A stretch of 55,624 nucleotides of DNA from Blattamonas nauphoetae (Eukaryota > Preaxostyla > Oxymonadida): contig JARBJD010000422.1 in NCBI GenBank assembly GCA_033064195.1, positions 1 through 55,624 of the forward strand, written 5' to 3'. Within the stretch, counting starts at the first letter, position 1. Each line of letters starts with the position of its first letter. The translations under genes were made by a program, and so were the position numbers. Of the stretch, positions 1 to 12,312 are shown in pieces. The notes under the pieces were generated by a model. That model was given only the letters and a program-made list of their open reading frames with translations. It made no database searches and was not told where the DNA came from.

Positions 1-765
1 TGACAAGTCATTTCACAGCTCGCTTTCCTCCACTCATTCTTCGGTAAATGGACAGATGGATTTGACTCTCAAGCAACCCTCAACTAGGCCTCTGTCCCTC
101 TCCGCAACAACGGTAGTCTCGCTGCACCACCTGCCCTCGTCTTTTCAAACGTGCCGTCGTCATTCGTGTTCACAGTGAACCACGCCACTCCCCCAAACTG
201 GATTGTGGTGCAGAAAGAGGCAGCAAAACTTGCATAACATCGTCTTCAATCAAATCACCGAAATAAAGAAGACCGTCACAGCTGTACGCCATCAGCACCC
301 TCCTTGTCTCTGACAACGTCGATACAATGTATTGTTCATCCGCAATCTGCATTCCTCTCAACTTCCATACTCCGCACTTCGAGAACGGGGACAAACTCGG
401 AATGGAACGAACCAACACTTCTTCACTCGTCGTCGACCACAACTGCTGCTTGATCGATTTGGTGCTTTTGGCTTCTCGGATGGTTGTGTTCTCTTGGAGG
501 GCGGAGCGAGAGAGGGAGAGTGGGCCGCGGGGTGAGGTTTGTGTTGGGATTGACACGTTCAGCGAGCGGGACGAGGTGGATGTGGATTGGTTGTGGGTGA
601 AGTGAGGGTGGGGAGAGTGGGTGAAGGGCGAGCGAGGTGACGTTTGGGTGCCGAATGTGTTGAGCTCAATTTCGAGATTTCTGAACTTGGCTTTCTCAAA
701 CACTTCTTCCTCGTTGTCCCTCTCTTCTCCACCCCACTCAGAATCCCTCATTGCATCCAGCTGTG

Positions 766-860
766 TCCTTCCATCCATCCCTCTCGTCCTTCCATCCATC
801 CCTCTCGTCCTTCCATCCATCCCTCTCGTCCTTCCATCCATCCCTCTCGTCCTTCCATCC
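766..860. repeat. 21-bp tandem repeat, about 4.5 units
   Basis: Unit TCCTTCCATCCATCCCTCTCG is repeated head to tail at 766, 787, 808 and 829, followed by a partial copy at 850. The copies look identical by eye. The unit is 21 bp, so it stays in frame and encodes the GRTRGMD repeat of the minus-strand host gene. Confidence 0.9.
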
Positions 861-889
861 TTCTTCTCCTCTCCCATCTCTCTCGTGTT

Positions 890-898
890 GTTGGAGGT
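890..898. repeat. 9-bp target site duplication, left copy
   Basis: GTTGGAGGT directly precedes the terminal inverted repeat that starts at 899. The same nine bases follow the opposite terminus at 15,539-15,547. Nine-base duplications are characteristic of Mutator-like elements. Confidence 0.8.
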
Positions 899-2594
899 GG
901 GGTTGACTATAATCAATCCGGCAAAGTATCTACAGTTTGTGCCAAAAGATGCCGATCTGCGCCAAAAACATTCCCACCATTCAGACTTACGGACTCAGAC
1001 GATCTGGCAAAGTTCTTTTCTCCTTTTTTCTCACTTCCCCAGGACTCAGTATAGACTCAAACTTGTGATAGTGTGATTGCAGGGACTTTGGACTGCAGAT
1101 CTCACCACTTTTCGTCTCAAGCCTTTGTCTCTCCTCCAAGGCTCACAATGCGTTGTTCTTTGCTTGTTTGACTTTCATTCATTTGTCTTCATCTCTTTTG
1201 CAGCATTTTTGAACATTGTGGATGGACATTCCTCGTTTGTCAAGACTTGATGATCAAAGTCATCATTGTCCCTGAACTTCCTTTATTTGCTCGTCTTATC
1301 GTTTTTATCATCTTCTCCAGTCCTTCTTTCCTAAATCATCAACTTTCCCAACATTCAATCAGCATCCTTATTCACTTCTTTTCCATCCTTTTGGTTTTCA
1401 TGTTTCGGAGATTCTCCCTTCAGGCAGAGGCGTGATAACATTCGTCTGGATTTGTTTTAACGAGAAGCTCGCCTTTTTCTGGTTAATGTTAATTTTCTTT
1501 CTCAGGATCCCGTTTCTCTGAAGCCACCATGTTGTTTTTGCTTAATTTCATGACTAAAAAGAATTGAAAGTGGAATAACGAAATGAAAAGAAGCTAATGA
1601 GAACATGACATGCAAATTTTGATGTGGAATCGCACCTGCCTTTGGATAGAAACGTGAAAAAGAAAACGAAAATAAACGGGAAGAATTGGTGTATACTCCA
1701 GAATGAATGCTTGGAAAGGTCTGCAGAAAGCAAACGATGATACGAGAAAACGAGAAAAATGATTAAAACGAGAAAACAAACGCGTTGTTTGGATGTTGAG
1801 GATTGTGATCATCAAATCAAGATGTATGAGGAAAACCTTCCAATACAGCTCATAAACACTGTTAAAATGGAGACACATAAATGAATTATCGTCGAAAACG
1901 AAGAAAAACACATACTGAGTCATGGAGAGGAGAGAGAGTTTGGACGGTGAAGATTGGTGAGATCTGGTGTCCAAAGTCCCTGCAATCACACTATCACGAA
2001 GTTTGAGGTCTATGCTGAGTCCTGGGGGAAGTGAGGAAAAAGGAGAAAAGAACTTTGCCAGATCGTCTGGAGTCCGTAAGTCTGAATGGTGGGAATGTTT
2101 TTGGCGCAGATCGGCATCTTTTGGCACAAACTAGACCCAAACTGAATGAAGTATGGTTTTGAAATGTTACGGTTGATGCAAATTTATGAGGGTTATTTTA
2201 AATATAAGGTCGATAAATCTGAATGAAGTGACTTCTATTTGAATAGGGTACGATCCTAATTGAATCGAAAGAGTTCTTTCAAAGAACAGGGTTATTTCAA
2301 AATAACCAAGTTCATTCAAATTAAGACCCACAACAAAACATTTTTGTCAGTTAACACTCTTAATTCACCTGAGATCCATTTCTTTGCATTCGCAAACAGT
2401 GTGTGAACGGTAAAACACCCGGTCTTTTTAGTTTCAAGGAAGATCTGTTGACCATCCCATTCATTTTAACTTTTCCTCGCCGACTGCTGATCTCTGAGAG
2501 ACTCAACCAATAAGTTAAGAAACGATGGTATTGATTCCGAAAACTTACCATAATATCGTGAGATGGTCTCCAATTTCAATCAATCCTTTCAGAA

Positions 2595-2909
2595 ATGTTA
2601 GATCTCTCGTTGCAACAACAAACACTGTGTTTGACGAGAATTAAAGTTCAGTTAGCGAGATTTCGGTACTTGTTGGTGTTCCTTTGGCGACTTCCACACC
2701 AGCTTGGAAAGGAGGTGTGTTGTCCTGCTTCTTTTAGTAGTATCGTCGGAACAATCTCAGGCACCTTCGAAATGTTGACAGAGCTTCGCGGCTTCTCGTT
2801 CACAGATGGCAAACCGAGTAAACCAAATCCCACCGAGACAGAACGTCCTTACAGGAACAGTGGTGCCTCTTTGAATGACACAACAGTCATGCTGATCGCA
2901 GGCGAATGA
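2595..2909 (+). CDS. Small open reading frame of unknown nature in element B
   Basis: This 104-codon frame is open from a TTG/ATG-poor start. It contains a polar C-terminal half (FTDGKPSKPNPTETERPYRN) and has no motif I recognise. The surrounding stretch 2,160-3,826 has no other convincing gene: several short frames on both strands overlap and none shows a domain. It may be a piece of captured or decayed coding sequence inside the transposon. I list it mainly to account for the interval. Confidence 0.15.
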   Translation: MLDLSLQQQTLCLTRIKVQLARFRYLLVFLWRLPHQLGKEVCCPASFSSIVGTISGTFEMLTELRGFSFTDGKPSKPNPTETERPYRNSGASLNDTTVMLIAGE

Positions 2910-3826
2910 CAGGAAGAAATCGTGATTGACTTTGTCTTTTCCAAGTACTTTGTTGGTTTCTGGAGTCTTTCAGGAGAGACGGGAGAAAGAGGGTGATGAG
3001 ACGAAGGAGAGGTTGAGTGAATGTGTCTAATCGAACGGGAAGTCGGAAAGGATTGACTGGATGACGTGTGAAGCATTGAGCGAAGTGCTGAGAGTCGCAA
3101 GTGGGGTACAAACAGAATGTGGTGGACTGAGCGTGTCTTTCCCTGTCACAGACGTTCTGTCCCATTTTGGGAGAATGAGTGGAGCAGAGAAAGCGATATT
3201 GCTGAAATAAGCCCACACAAGCGGCTCACGTTCTGAGTTTGTTGGCTTTTTCTTAACCAGCTTTTCATAAACAGTGAGATGGAGTCAGATGCAGTGGATC
3301 ATTGCTTGGATGCACCTTGTTCTGTGCAGTTCTTTCCACCAAGATCGTTTCCAGCGACCATTCTCGACCTCAGGTTCGAGGATCCAGTTACGAGAAAGGT
3401 AATTCCCAGACGAGTCAGAGACAAGCTGGAACCTGATACAGGAGAACAAGAGCGCTGTCAACGATTGAAGATTGTTAGAATTGGCTGGTTTTGGTTATGA
3501 TTTTTGCGATGGGTCCAGATCTAGGAGATGTTCTCGCCTGTGTGGAGAAGAGCGAGGGAGATTGGGTCGATAATGGTTGAGGTGGAAGCTACGTATTGTC
3601 GAGACTTAATCTGTTTGCGAAATGGATGGAGGGATGGTCATCTGAGCGTGAGTGGAGGTGGAAGTACCAGTGGTTGGATCGTGAGGAAAAGTTTGGGGAG
3701 ATTGCGTGTCCAAAAAGCCGGGGAAGTTGACTGATCATAGATTTCGTTCGCTTTCAACGTTAATGCTTGACTGGGCGGTGTGGTGTTGTCATTTTGGCGT
3801 CAGTCCTGCCGACTCTCCTCACCCAT

Positions 3827-6338
3827 TCAGCTGGCGCGGTTTGGCTGCTCCGACGGGGAAGAGGCGGCGAGGTAGAGAAGAGAAAGGGCACTCAGCACTT
3901 GCGTCTTCGAAAGCACAGTCGTCAGGTCAATCGTGTTCAGTTCAGCCAGAAGAGCATGCAGTGTCAACTCGACCTGAAGGCGCTCCGCCAGCTCAGCTAT
4001 GGTGTCCTCGTCTGTCTCCTTCTCAACAACTGGCTCTGTGTAGCGAAGCTCTCGACAGCGTTTCTCGGTCAGCTTGAGTGACTCCGAGATGAGCGACACC
4101 ATCTACTCCCTCGTCGCTTTCGAGTGGCTGCCCCAGCTCGATCGTGCTGGCCATCACAGCCGAGTTGAGAAGGGTCACAATGACAGACACAGCATCTTGC
4201 GCGACTGCCCAGTTGTTCAGACGGACAGCAGCAGACACAATCTCGACCAGAGCGAGGCCGGCGTTGTTGATGTTCGGCAGGCGGCGAGGTCGGGCTTGCA
4301 GTGTGTCGGCGTGTCGGATGGGCGAGACATGGTCGACGACGTGCGAGTTGCTTTCAGTTCGTGATGTGTCTTCAGTAGGTGCCCCTCGGCTGCCTCTTCC
4401 TCCTTCCCATCTTTCTCGTTTTCTTCCTTGTCCTCTTCGTCCTTCTATTTTCTTCCTTCTTCTCATCTCCCTGCTCGTCGTCTGATTCTTTGTCCGGCGT
4501 GTCGTTCGGGACGAGGATGATCCACTCCGAATCCCTCGCCAGCTCGACCAGCATCCGTAGTGTCTTGATCGACTCGCCCAGCATGTGCCACTCGTTCGGC
4601 ACGCTCAGATCCAGGCTGCCTACACGCTCTGCATCAGCAGGCACACACTTGCACCGAGCTGGCACACGTCTTCAGAGCGTACACGGTTCCACTTGGGTTC
4701 GGGGTGGTTGAGAGCGACGTGTCTGCTTCTCTTGCCGTATCTGAAGTGCTCACAATCAACTACAGCAGCTCCGTCACGCGGTTCAGAACTTGTGTCATCT
4801 TTCTGTCCTTCTGCACCGCAATCTGCTCCTCCGATCCTCGCTGTGGGTCTGTCTCGTCCAACACCGCGTCGTGTTGTATGTTCCGCATACTCTCCTTCGA
4901 AAAGGCAGTTTGGAGCATTTCCAGCACACCCGCGTCGATCTCAGCGGCTGCTGAATGTCTGCCCTCGCTGCCGCTGTGCAGTGACAGATGGAACACGTTC
5001 ACCACAGCCAGCCACACGCGCATCAGCACCTGGTGCTCTCGATGGCCCTTGCTGCTGCTCACGTCCTCGTCGCACCCCGACAGAAGATGGATGCAGTCAA
5101 AGAGAACAGTCAGGCCTCCGCAGAACACGGCGATGGTGAGGGAGGGAGGAAGATGGCGACGCGCGCAGTTCGTTCAGGTTGTCCAGGCAGAGCGCAGCAT
5201 TCCCGAAGAACGGGACGAAGGAGTTGATGAACAAGTTGCTCCGCATCGTCAGGCAGTCACTCATCAATCCCTGGTCGTCTGACTCACAGGAGATCTCGTG
5301 CAGTGTGAGCATGGCGAGGAGGAGCGGGCTTGGAGTCTCTGATTCCAAGATGTCTGCTGCTTAGATTGTCGGCGACGATTCTGCCGAGGCTGGCTGTGGC
5401 TGGGTGTGTGGGGATCTGGAGGAAGGGTCGAAGGAGGTGTGGATAGAGGGTTGGCTGGTGTGCGTGAATGGACTCAGGCGGGACATGTTCTTCAGTAGCT
5501 CCGTTGTCTCCAACTGGTTTTCTTCATCGCGTTGTTACGATTGGGAGGGAGATTGAGGATTAGACTGGCTTGCTTCATTCCCATCAACCTTTTCCTGATT
5601 CTGAATGGATTCTGGCGAGCTCTCTTCGTATTGGTTTTGGGCTTTTGTGAGTAAGCTGATGCGACTTGCATGTCAGGTGGTGTTGTTTGAGTGGTGTTCT
5701 CCAGAATATCTGTAAGAGGAGTCGAGATACATTGAGCGAGGAGAGTAGGCGTTGGGCTGGCCAAGATGTGTGAGATTACTGTGATTGAGTGTCGAAGGAA
5801 CCAATAAAAGGACTCGATCCGTTCTGAAGAGAGTTGGCAACAGAGTTTGAAAGAACAGATGTCGAATTTATCAAGTTCTCTGGTTGATCCGAATTCTTCC
5901 TCAGAATGTTTACCAAAGATTCAATAACTCCTTCTTCAACACATTCCAGATTTCCGTGATCTAAATTGATGAAAAATAGTCAGACAGAAAGGAGAAAACT
6001 GTTCTGGGCGAGGAGAGCAAGAAGGCCTGTCCCGATTCGAGTGATCGACTGGTTATTCGAACAGTGAGGTCGGAAAGTGGCAACAACAGGAGCCAAATGC
6101 TCAGGCTCGGGAATTGATCGACAGTGTTTTCTGGTCCTGGAGATGAGATGAGGAGAGTGAAACCTTGGTCGATAAGTTGGTTAAAGAACATAACAATGGA
6201 ATGAATGAGAGTCGAAATTTTCGGAAAGATGCAGATGCCTATTGTAAGCTTCGTGATGGTTTCAGTTTCAAGCAAGGATGGGGCGAAATTAAAAGCCAAA
6301 AAAGAAAGGACATACATGACGCAAGGTGCAAGACACAA
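3827..6338 (-). pseudogene. Decayed helical-repeat (armadillo/HEAT-like) gene carried in element B
   Basis: Several minus-strand frames read as consecutive pieces of one alpha-helical protein, switching frame between pieces. They are the regions near 6,338-5,960 (LIHSIVMFFNQLIDQGFTLL), 5,950-5,770 (GVIESLVNILRKNSDQPEN), 5,348-5,097 (LFINSFVPFFGNAALCLDNL), 5,128-4,760 (GGLTVLFDCIHLLSGCDEDV), 4,665-4,372 and 4,466-3,827 (LVEIVSAAVRLNNWAVAQDA). Leu/Val-rich helices of about 40 residues with Asn and Gly at turns are typical of armadillo or HEAT repeats, which is an inference from pattern alone. At least three frame changes (for example near 5,125) and a highly charged low-complexity insert near 4,400-4,500 mark it as a pseudogene, although some frame changes could be tiny introns. 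It lies left of the transposase and is probably captured host sequence. Confidence 0.45.
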
Positions 6339-7244
6339 AGGATTGCCGATGTGGGTCGTACATGGAGAGGTTTGTTCAGTTGTTACGCGAATGTCTCGAT
6401 GGGAGTGGAGATAGCACCCGATCTAGCAACAAGTTAGCAAACGTGTGCTTAACGAGAATTGGTACAAGGGAAGGACGATCAGACGACTTTAAACATTTCT
6501 CGGGGAGTTTTCACGCTGCCACAGGAATGACACAAAATGGCGATGAGAGAGAATGTGAGAGAAACCTGAAGATGCGAGCGATGCAAGGGTAAGCACCATT
6601 CATTGGATGAGATCCTCGTCTTTTCGAAAGAAGAAATCAAAAGGAATCATCACAATAGCGTTTATCAGTTCCTGCTGTACCGTGGTGGCAGCAAGTTCCT
6701 CTTGAAGAGGTGAAAAAGGGGAAGAACACACTCGTGTGACAAATATTGTGGATTGCTGAGAATACGAGAATGAGGATAGTGCTGTTGGAGTTCATGAACA
6801 CAGGATTGGTGATAATGAGGAGTTCAGCCTTATTCAGAGTTGAATGTCTTTGTGGCAGAAACTGGAGGAATCAAGCAAAAATCAGGTCAACCAAAGTGTG
6901 GGGATTGTGTAACAATCCGGAGAACTTCTGTCAGTCCATGACTCTTCGCTGAAAAAGGATTGTTCAGGTCCGAACCATTACAAAATGAGTCTCTCACAGA
7001 ATCTTCAAAGTCCAACTGTATGTTTTGGTTCAATAGACTGTCATGTGTTCTAGTCGGAAACAATCGAAAATGCCTCCGATAGCCCATCGGACTTACTGCT
7101 TCCGCCGACCCCGTCCGTATCCTTACAATCCACACAGACGATCTGGAAGTATGTGATTCTTTCCTATTCATTGTGTAATAAACTTGAAGAAGTCCAATTT
7201 CATACCAGAGTCTATTCGGGTCTCCATCACCTTTCACACACAGC
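6339..7244. other. Interval without a clear gene inside element B
   Basis: Only short overlapping frames on both strands are present. A plus-strand stretch at 7,071-7,150 starts MPPIAHRTYCFRRPRPYPYN and runs into GTATGT, so it could be a first exon of the transposase gene that follows, but I could not find an acceptor that keeps the frame open. Confidence 0.3.
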
Positions 7245-8563
7245 TTGAATTGGAATTCCCCCAGTCCTCTAGATAGAGCAACGAACCTGATGAGATCCCA
7301 TGTCTCTCCACAGCCAGGAGAGTTAAATCTCCCCATAGAGACTGAGGAGATTCGAAAAGTGAAAAGGGCATCGTCAACTCAGCTGAACGAATTACAAAAG
7401 TTAAAAACAAGACAAACCCAGGCTATTTTGAATACGAGACCCATTAAGAAAAAACCAGAAAAAACCGGGGGATTAACGCAGAGCTACGAAGACGGGAATC
7501 ATTGGGAACAACTGCGAATCTCCGCCGACAACTTCCATTCGCTTGTGACACGAATATCAGACAAATTTCCTGAGGGACCAAAGAGGGGAAAGAAGAAGAG
7601 CTTGGCAACCTCAGATGAGCTAATTATTTACCTAGAATGGCTTTCATCCCAAACGAAACAGAAGCAAATATCTCGATTCATGAATCTCAGCGAAACGATG
7701 ACATCCAACGCAATTCATAACATCCGACCCAGGTTGCACTCTGTTCTATCAGATTTGTTTAATTCCCCCTCGTCCCGTCCCAAATCAACTCTCGAAATGG
7801 CCATTCGTGGCACTGTACGTTGATGCCACCACCATCGTCGTTCCGAAGCCATTGGTTCCACATAACCATGGCAAAGTTTTATGGGATGGTCATCACGACG
7901 TATATGCGATGAAATTTCAGGTTTGCGTGTCGGCATCACCACCCCACAAAGCCCTTTTTGTTTCTGATGGATATCAAGGCTCCAAACACGATGTGATGGT
8001 CTTCCGCGAAAATCTTCCCATTATCGAGCAATACCTCCAAAGACAGAATCAGAAAAACTCGTATTCAAAGAGAATGGAGAGACATCATGGGGAATCATGG
8101 GGGATCAGGGGTACCTTGGTCAATTTCCACAATTTCGATTTATCCGTCCAACAAAACTCACAGAAGAGAACAGGAGCAATGAGCAAGTAAAAGAGCACAA
8201 CAAATGGGTTGCTCACGAAAGAATTGAAGTGGAAAGATTTTTGGAAGAATGAAGACTATTTGGCTTCGTTTAGCCGGAACGTATGATGGAGGGATGGATT
8301 CAATCAATATGGACACACAAATCGCTGTATGGCTGACGAACCTGCACATCGACTCTTGGTCGGGGTTTTCCTTTGATGACACGTTTAGTGACAGAGCGCT
8401 GGCTCACACTGTTGAGCCAGCTCTTACAATAGCAAAATCAAAGCAATTTCCAGAAAGGCTCATGCTGACATCAGCCACGTTCGTCGTATATCAAACACGT
8501 CCTCATCTCCGGAGTCACAACCGACACAACACAGCTTTGACTTTGACGAATTCTAATTTGTGA
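7245..8563 (+). pseudogene. Broken DDE_Tnp_4 (PIF/Harbinger-type) transposase
   Basis: Three plus-strand frames read as consecutive parts of a DDE_Tnp_4 transposase. The first (7,245-7,823) holds an HTH-like segment (LATSDELIIYLEWLSSQTKQ, then ISRFMNLSETMTSNAIHNI). The second carries YVDATTIVVPK with the first catalytic Asp and FVSDGYQGSKHDVMVFRE. The third carries MGDQGYLGQF (second Asp) and HERIEVERFF followed by GRMKTIWLRL (catalytic Glu region). The D-D-E signature is thus still visible. Single-base frame changes lie near 7,796 (an extra A in the GAAATGG stretch), near 8,090 and near 8,245 (the T-run after AAGATT is one base short). The protein cannot be made as it stands. Its central position in the 11.4-kb element identifies that element as PIF/Harbinger-like. 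Confidence 0.75.
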
Positions 8564-9267
8564 ACCCTCACTATTCACTCTAATTCCTCAGCTTTCAACC
8601 ACTCCCATTTGTAAAGATTCCTTTCAGGTCATTTTTCAGTCTTCCATCTTTAAGCCGGCTATCCCTGCAATTCTCTCAGAAGTCACAGCTCTCCGCGTGA
8701 ACACATTTCATCCGATGGAACTTGTCAGGATTGACGAGACATGCCAAGATTCGTTCTCTTAAACTTTTCGCGTCCCACTTCCCTCTGGTTCGAATACACA
8801 CGCAAAACCTTTCCTCAATGTCTGACAATCTTCTTACAACTTCTTTACCTTTTACTTTTCAGTCGTGTCAATTCATACACCAACAATGCCTCGGTCATCC
8901 TTCCATCCAAGCTTCCCAATGACTCCCCAGACAGGACTACGATATGATGTCGTTTTCCTGTAACGCCACATGTTGTTTGGATGCGGAGAACAGCACTGTT
9001 TGGTTAGTGAGTGCCATTTCCTCACCATCTCTCATCAGAGGTCTTTCTTCAGCAACACCGAGACCTTCAAATTATCTTGAGATGTTGTTTTCATCTTAAC
9101 CCGACGAGCATTACTGTGAAACCTTTTCAGTGTGCTGAATTATATTATCTCAAATGGCGATGGCGCCGTCTGGAGATTCGTCGTCTTTTCTTTGAACCGT
9201 CAACGTAACTCGTTCAACAGTCCAACCGAGCCACACTTCACACATCTCTATTCCTCGTTTCTGCAAC
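8564..9267. other. Interval without a clear gene inside element B
   Basis: There are short Ser/Phe-rich frames only. No domain, repeat or RNA gene was recognised in this stretch between the transposase and the plus-strand coding remnants. Confidence 0.3.
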
Positions 9268-12101
9268 TTGTTGCATAAACTGAACGTCCGGAAGAAATGC
9301 GCGACGTCCCACGACCGACAGGTCTCAACCCCGTTCACCAATTCATTTGGAACTATCCTCTCCAGCGACAATCAACAATTTCGAACCTACGCTTCTGGAT
9401 GTGGTTCAGTCATCTTTTTTCTCAGGAGGAATTTGCATTATTGTTCCTTAGCATATCCAAAGACAACGCGTTCATCCACAGCTTCATTCGAGCCTATTGG
9501 GAGAACTATCATATGGAACAACTCCCCCTCGCTTCCATTCACGGGCTACTGAGACAGGATTGGCCGGAATAGTCACTGCACAGAGCACCCACGAGTTCGA
9601 ATCCGTATCGGCTCAGCCTGACACAAGACTGCTTCCCAGAATGGATCCTGACATAAATTGGATTGTTACATCGATATTGACAACGTTCAGAGCCTCCCTT
9701 TAAACAGGGTTCAACCATAATCCGTCATATTCCACATTCACGTGTGTGCTTGTGTAACAGTCCCAATCTCTGAGCGAAAGAAATAAACAAATGAACTGGG
9801 TTCTCCAAAAAATGAACAAAAGAGAAATAGCCATCATCAGCTCACAAACACCGACCATTTCCGAACCCCCCGACCTCTCCTCCCTCACCCCCACTTCACT
9901 TCCCTCAGCCACTCCAACGACAAGCAATTGTCGACGTCTTCATCAAACATCTCCCCGAGTCCTTGTCAGTCACTACCCTCGCCCACTCTTCCACGAAGAA
10001 CACACTGCGCGAAGTATATCGAAACTCGTTCGACCAGAATGGGCAGACGCTGGATTCCAGCCCGATTGCTGATCTTCTTCTGCTGCTTACGCCGTCCACG
10101 TCGTGTGGGCCGATGATCAGAGTGTTGTCTCAGTAGCCCTTCCTTCAGTTTGCTACTGAAGAGGAACTGACAGTCGGAACGACCGGATCGATGCTGCTTC
10201 AACAATCACTTCCTCTCACCTTCACAAGCACCTCAGCGACTCGTCCATTTCTCAGAACTCTCGTCTCCATCATCGCGCAGAGGATGCTGTCTCGCTCGCC
10301 GTTGGTCGCTCTTTACCCGTATCGTCCACAGGCCCCGTATTCACACTCACATCACGTCCTGAATGTGGCTGACAGTGTGGCCTTCGCTCCTCCTTCTCAC
10401 ACTCCACTCGATGTCGACATCACTTGGGTCGATGTGCCGGTCGTCCTCCAGCGGATTCTGATCGAAGAGAAGACAGAAACAACTTGAACAGGAAGGACAC
10501 GGCGAGAACATTGTTGAGACTATCGAGTCAATCATCTTCGCAAACGACTCAACGGCGTTCAACCAAGCACTCCTCGACGCCATCCGAATCGACGACGAGA
10601 ACACCACGCTGCAGGTGTACATTCCCATCGCTGGCCAGTCCCCTTCTCTCTCTGGATTCAGACCAATTGCATCCTTCGCCCCTGTGCCTCTCCTCGAACA
10701 GCAGACCATCACTCTCACAACACCAAAAGCAAAGAAAGCGCTGTCCAAACCATCGTCGTCTCCCGTCTTCGCCGCCTCGTCCCTCGCCCCCCTCCAAAAG
10801 AGTTCGTGTCTGTCAAAGACAAAAGTTGGGAAGTGTTTGTCCCTCTCGTCATGTCGCCGATGCCTGGCGGTTATCTTCCGCTCGAATCGAACTCCCCAGT
10901 CGTGTCTGATCGTTCTTCGTAGACATCGCCCAACACAAACATGCTGACCACATCCGCTCCACCCACCTCGGAAGTCTTCAAGTTGAAGCAATTCGTGACC
11001 AGACTTCTTCTGCATCGGATGCACTTCGAAGTTCCCTTCACAACGAACCTTCTCAACCATCGACTCACCGCATTCACCCTCGCCAACCACATCTCCCTCG
11101 CCGTAAAAAACGATCCTCTCTCCACTGTCATCTCGCCTGAAGAGTCCCCCCTCCTCTGCGAAGAGCCACTCAACATACGCTACCTTTATCCATCGATGCT
11201 CTACTCGAATGTGTTCCCCGATGCTTTCATCATCCAGGTGGCCGTCTGCGCTGCTGGGTGGGATCACTTCCTGACTCTGTTTCTGACAAACACGCATTTG
11301 GACTTCTTCTTCCTTCCACCGTTCTTCTGGTCGAAAATGGGAAAGATCCAGAAAGACTGCACGCATGCACTCGAGAACCAGACAGTGTCTTTCAATCCAG
11401 ACGATGTGGAGAGAGTGGGGTACGGATGGGAGATGATCATGAAGTAGCCAATGTCGTCTAAAGGGCGCCAGCAGATCCCCCAACTCAACGAACAGACCAG
11501 AGACCAAATTGAAGTGTTCAAACCTGAATTTGGCCCTCAGAAATCGGAACAGGCAATCATTGATGCATCGTCCAATCTCAATCACAAAAAATACGACAGA
11601 CAACGCAGAATTCTTCCGAGCAGAAGTGCCTTACAAAACTGGTTCAGAGCCAGAAGATGTGTCGATCTCTCCCAGCCTCACACATCCCATCGCCCCACTT
11701 CCACAGTTCACTCATCTGCTGGACATTGCAACGTCGAGGATCTTTATCGGAATCACTTGGGACATTCTTCACGTCACATCTCATCTCCAGAACCAGGTCT
11801 GTGGAGTTACTCCTCCATCCACAGACAGCTCAAATACCGTGGCGAGATCAGCGTCGGAGAGCGGGTTGATGGAAGCACGGGCGGCGTCTGGTCTCTCAAT
11901 CACTCTGACCGATTCCTCTTCACCGTCGCCGAGCGAGGGAGCCACACCGTTCGATCACCATTTCCCAGAATTCGATTATATGAAGAGCTCAGTCGACAAA
12001 GCCCTTCTTCCGATTCTGAGGCTGTTGGATCTGACACTCTGCTTCTCTTCATAATGGCAGATCGAGCCAGGGAAGGAGCTGAAGCTGCCCAGTTTGTATG
12101 A
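9268..12101 (+). pseudogene. Decayed plus-strand gene of unknown function in element B
   Basis: Protein-like pieces follow one another on the plus strand but change frame repeatedly. They lie near 9,297-9,572 (KDNAFIHSFIRAYWENYHME), 9,918-10,130 (QAIVDVFIKHLPESLSVTTL), 10,520-10,810 (ENIVETIESIIFANDSTAFN), 10,795-10,920 (VFVPLVMSPMPGGYLPLESN), 10,941-11,447 (HLDFFFLPPFFWSKMGKIQK) and 11,560-12,054 (FRAEVPYKTGSEPEDVSISP). Mixed hydrophobic and polar composition and C/G-ending codons argue for former coding sequence. I do not recognise the family. The opposite-strand open frame at 10,347-11,603 looks like a shadow. The remnants fill the space between the transposase and the right end of the element and are probably captured host DNA. 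Confidence 0.4.
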
Positions 12102-12312
12102 GAGCGACATCCACCCTCTATCACTTCCATGTCTACCGAATATATCACTGATCGAATCTCTCTTCACGCCAAAACAATGTCATCGCCTCCCACTGACAAC
12201 AAACCACTCGCACAACACAAACACGTCCATTGTAACGATCCTCGTCTGTAAACATTGCTCAGGTCAATCGGATTGACTGAGTCAACCAATCAGAAGACGG
12301 AGTCGGAAAGAG

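Larger units (their letters stand above)
84..898 (-). pseudogene. 3' part of a minus-strand host gene with GRTRGMD repeats, interrupted by a transposon
   Basis: A minus-strand reading frame runs leftward from the edge of the large transposon. It starts with about 4.5 copies of a seven-residue unit (GRTRGMD), passes through a Ser/Thr-rich linker, and ends in a globular-looking stretch containing VWKLRGMQIADEQY and CDGLLYFGDLIEDD. Near 170-190 this frame stops, but a second frame continues the protein-like pattern (VAWFTVNTNDDGTFEKTR) to a stop at 84. So there is either a short intron or a frameshift. I do not recognise the family; the alternating hydrophobic pattern of the last part would fit a beta-propeller-like fold, but that is only an impression. 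The probable upstream part of the same gene lies at 15,548-16,249, beyond the 14.6-kb insertion, whose target duplication falls in this gene. Likely non-functional as it stands. Confidence 0.45.

Noticed and set aside
9543-9615. Possible tRNA gene because of GTTCGAATCC near 9,595
   Set aside because: No matching acceptor stem, D arm or A box upstream.
10347-11603. 418-codon open frame on the minus strand
   Set aside because: It overlaps plus-strand pieces with better protein character, and its own composition (His/Arg/Val-rich, no domain) looks like a shadow.
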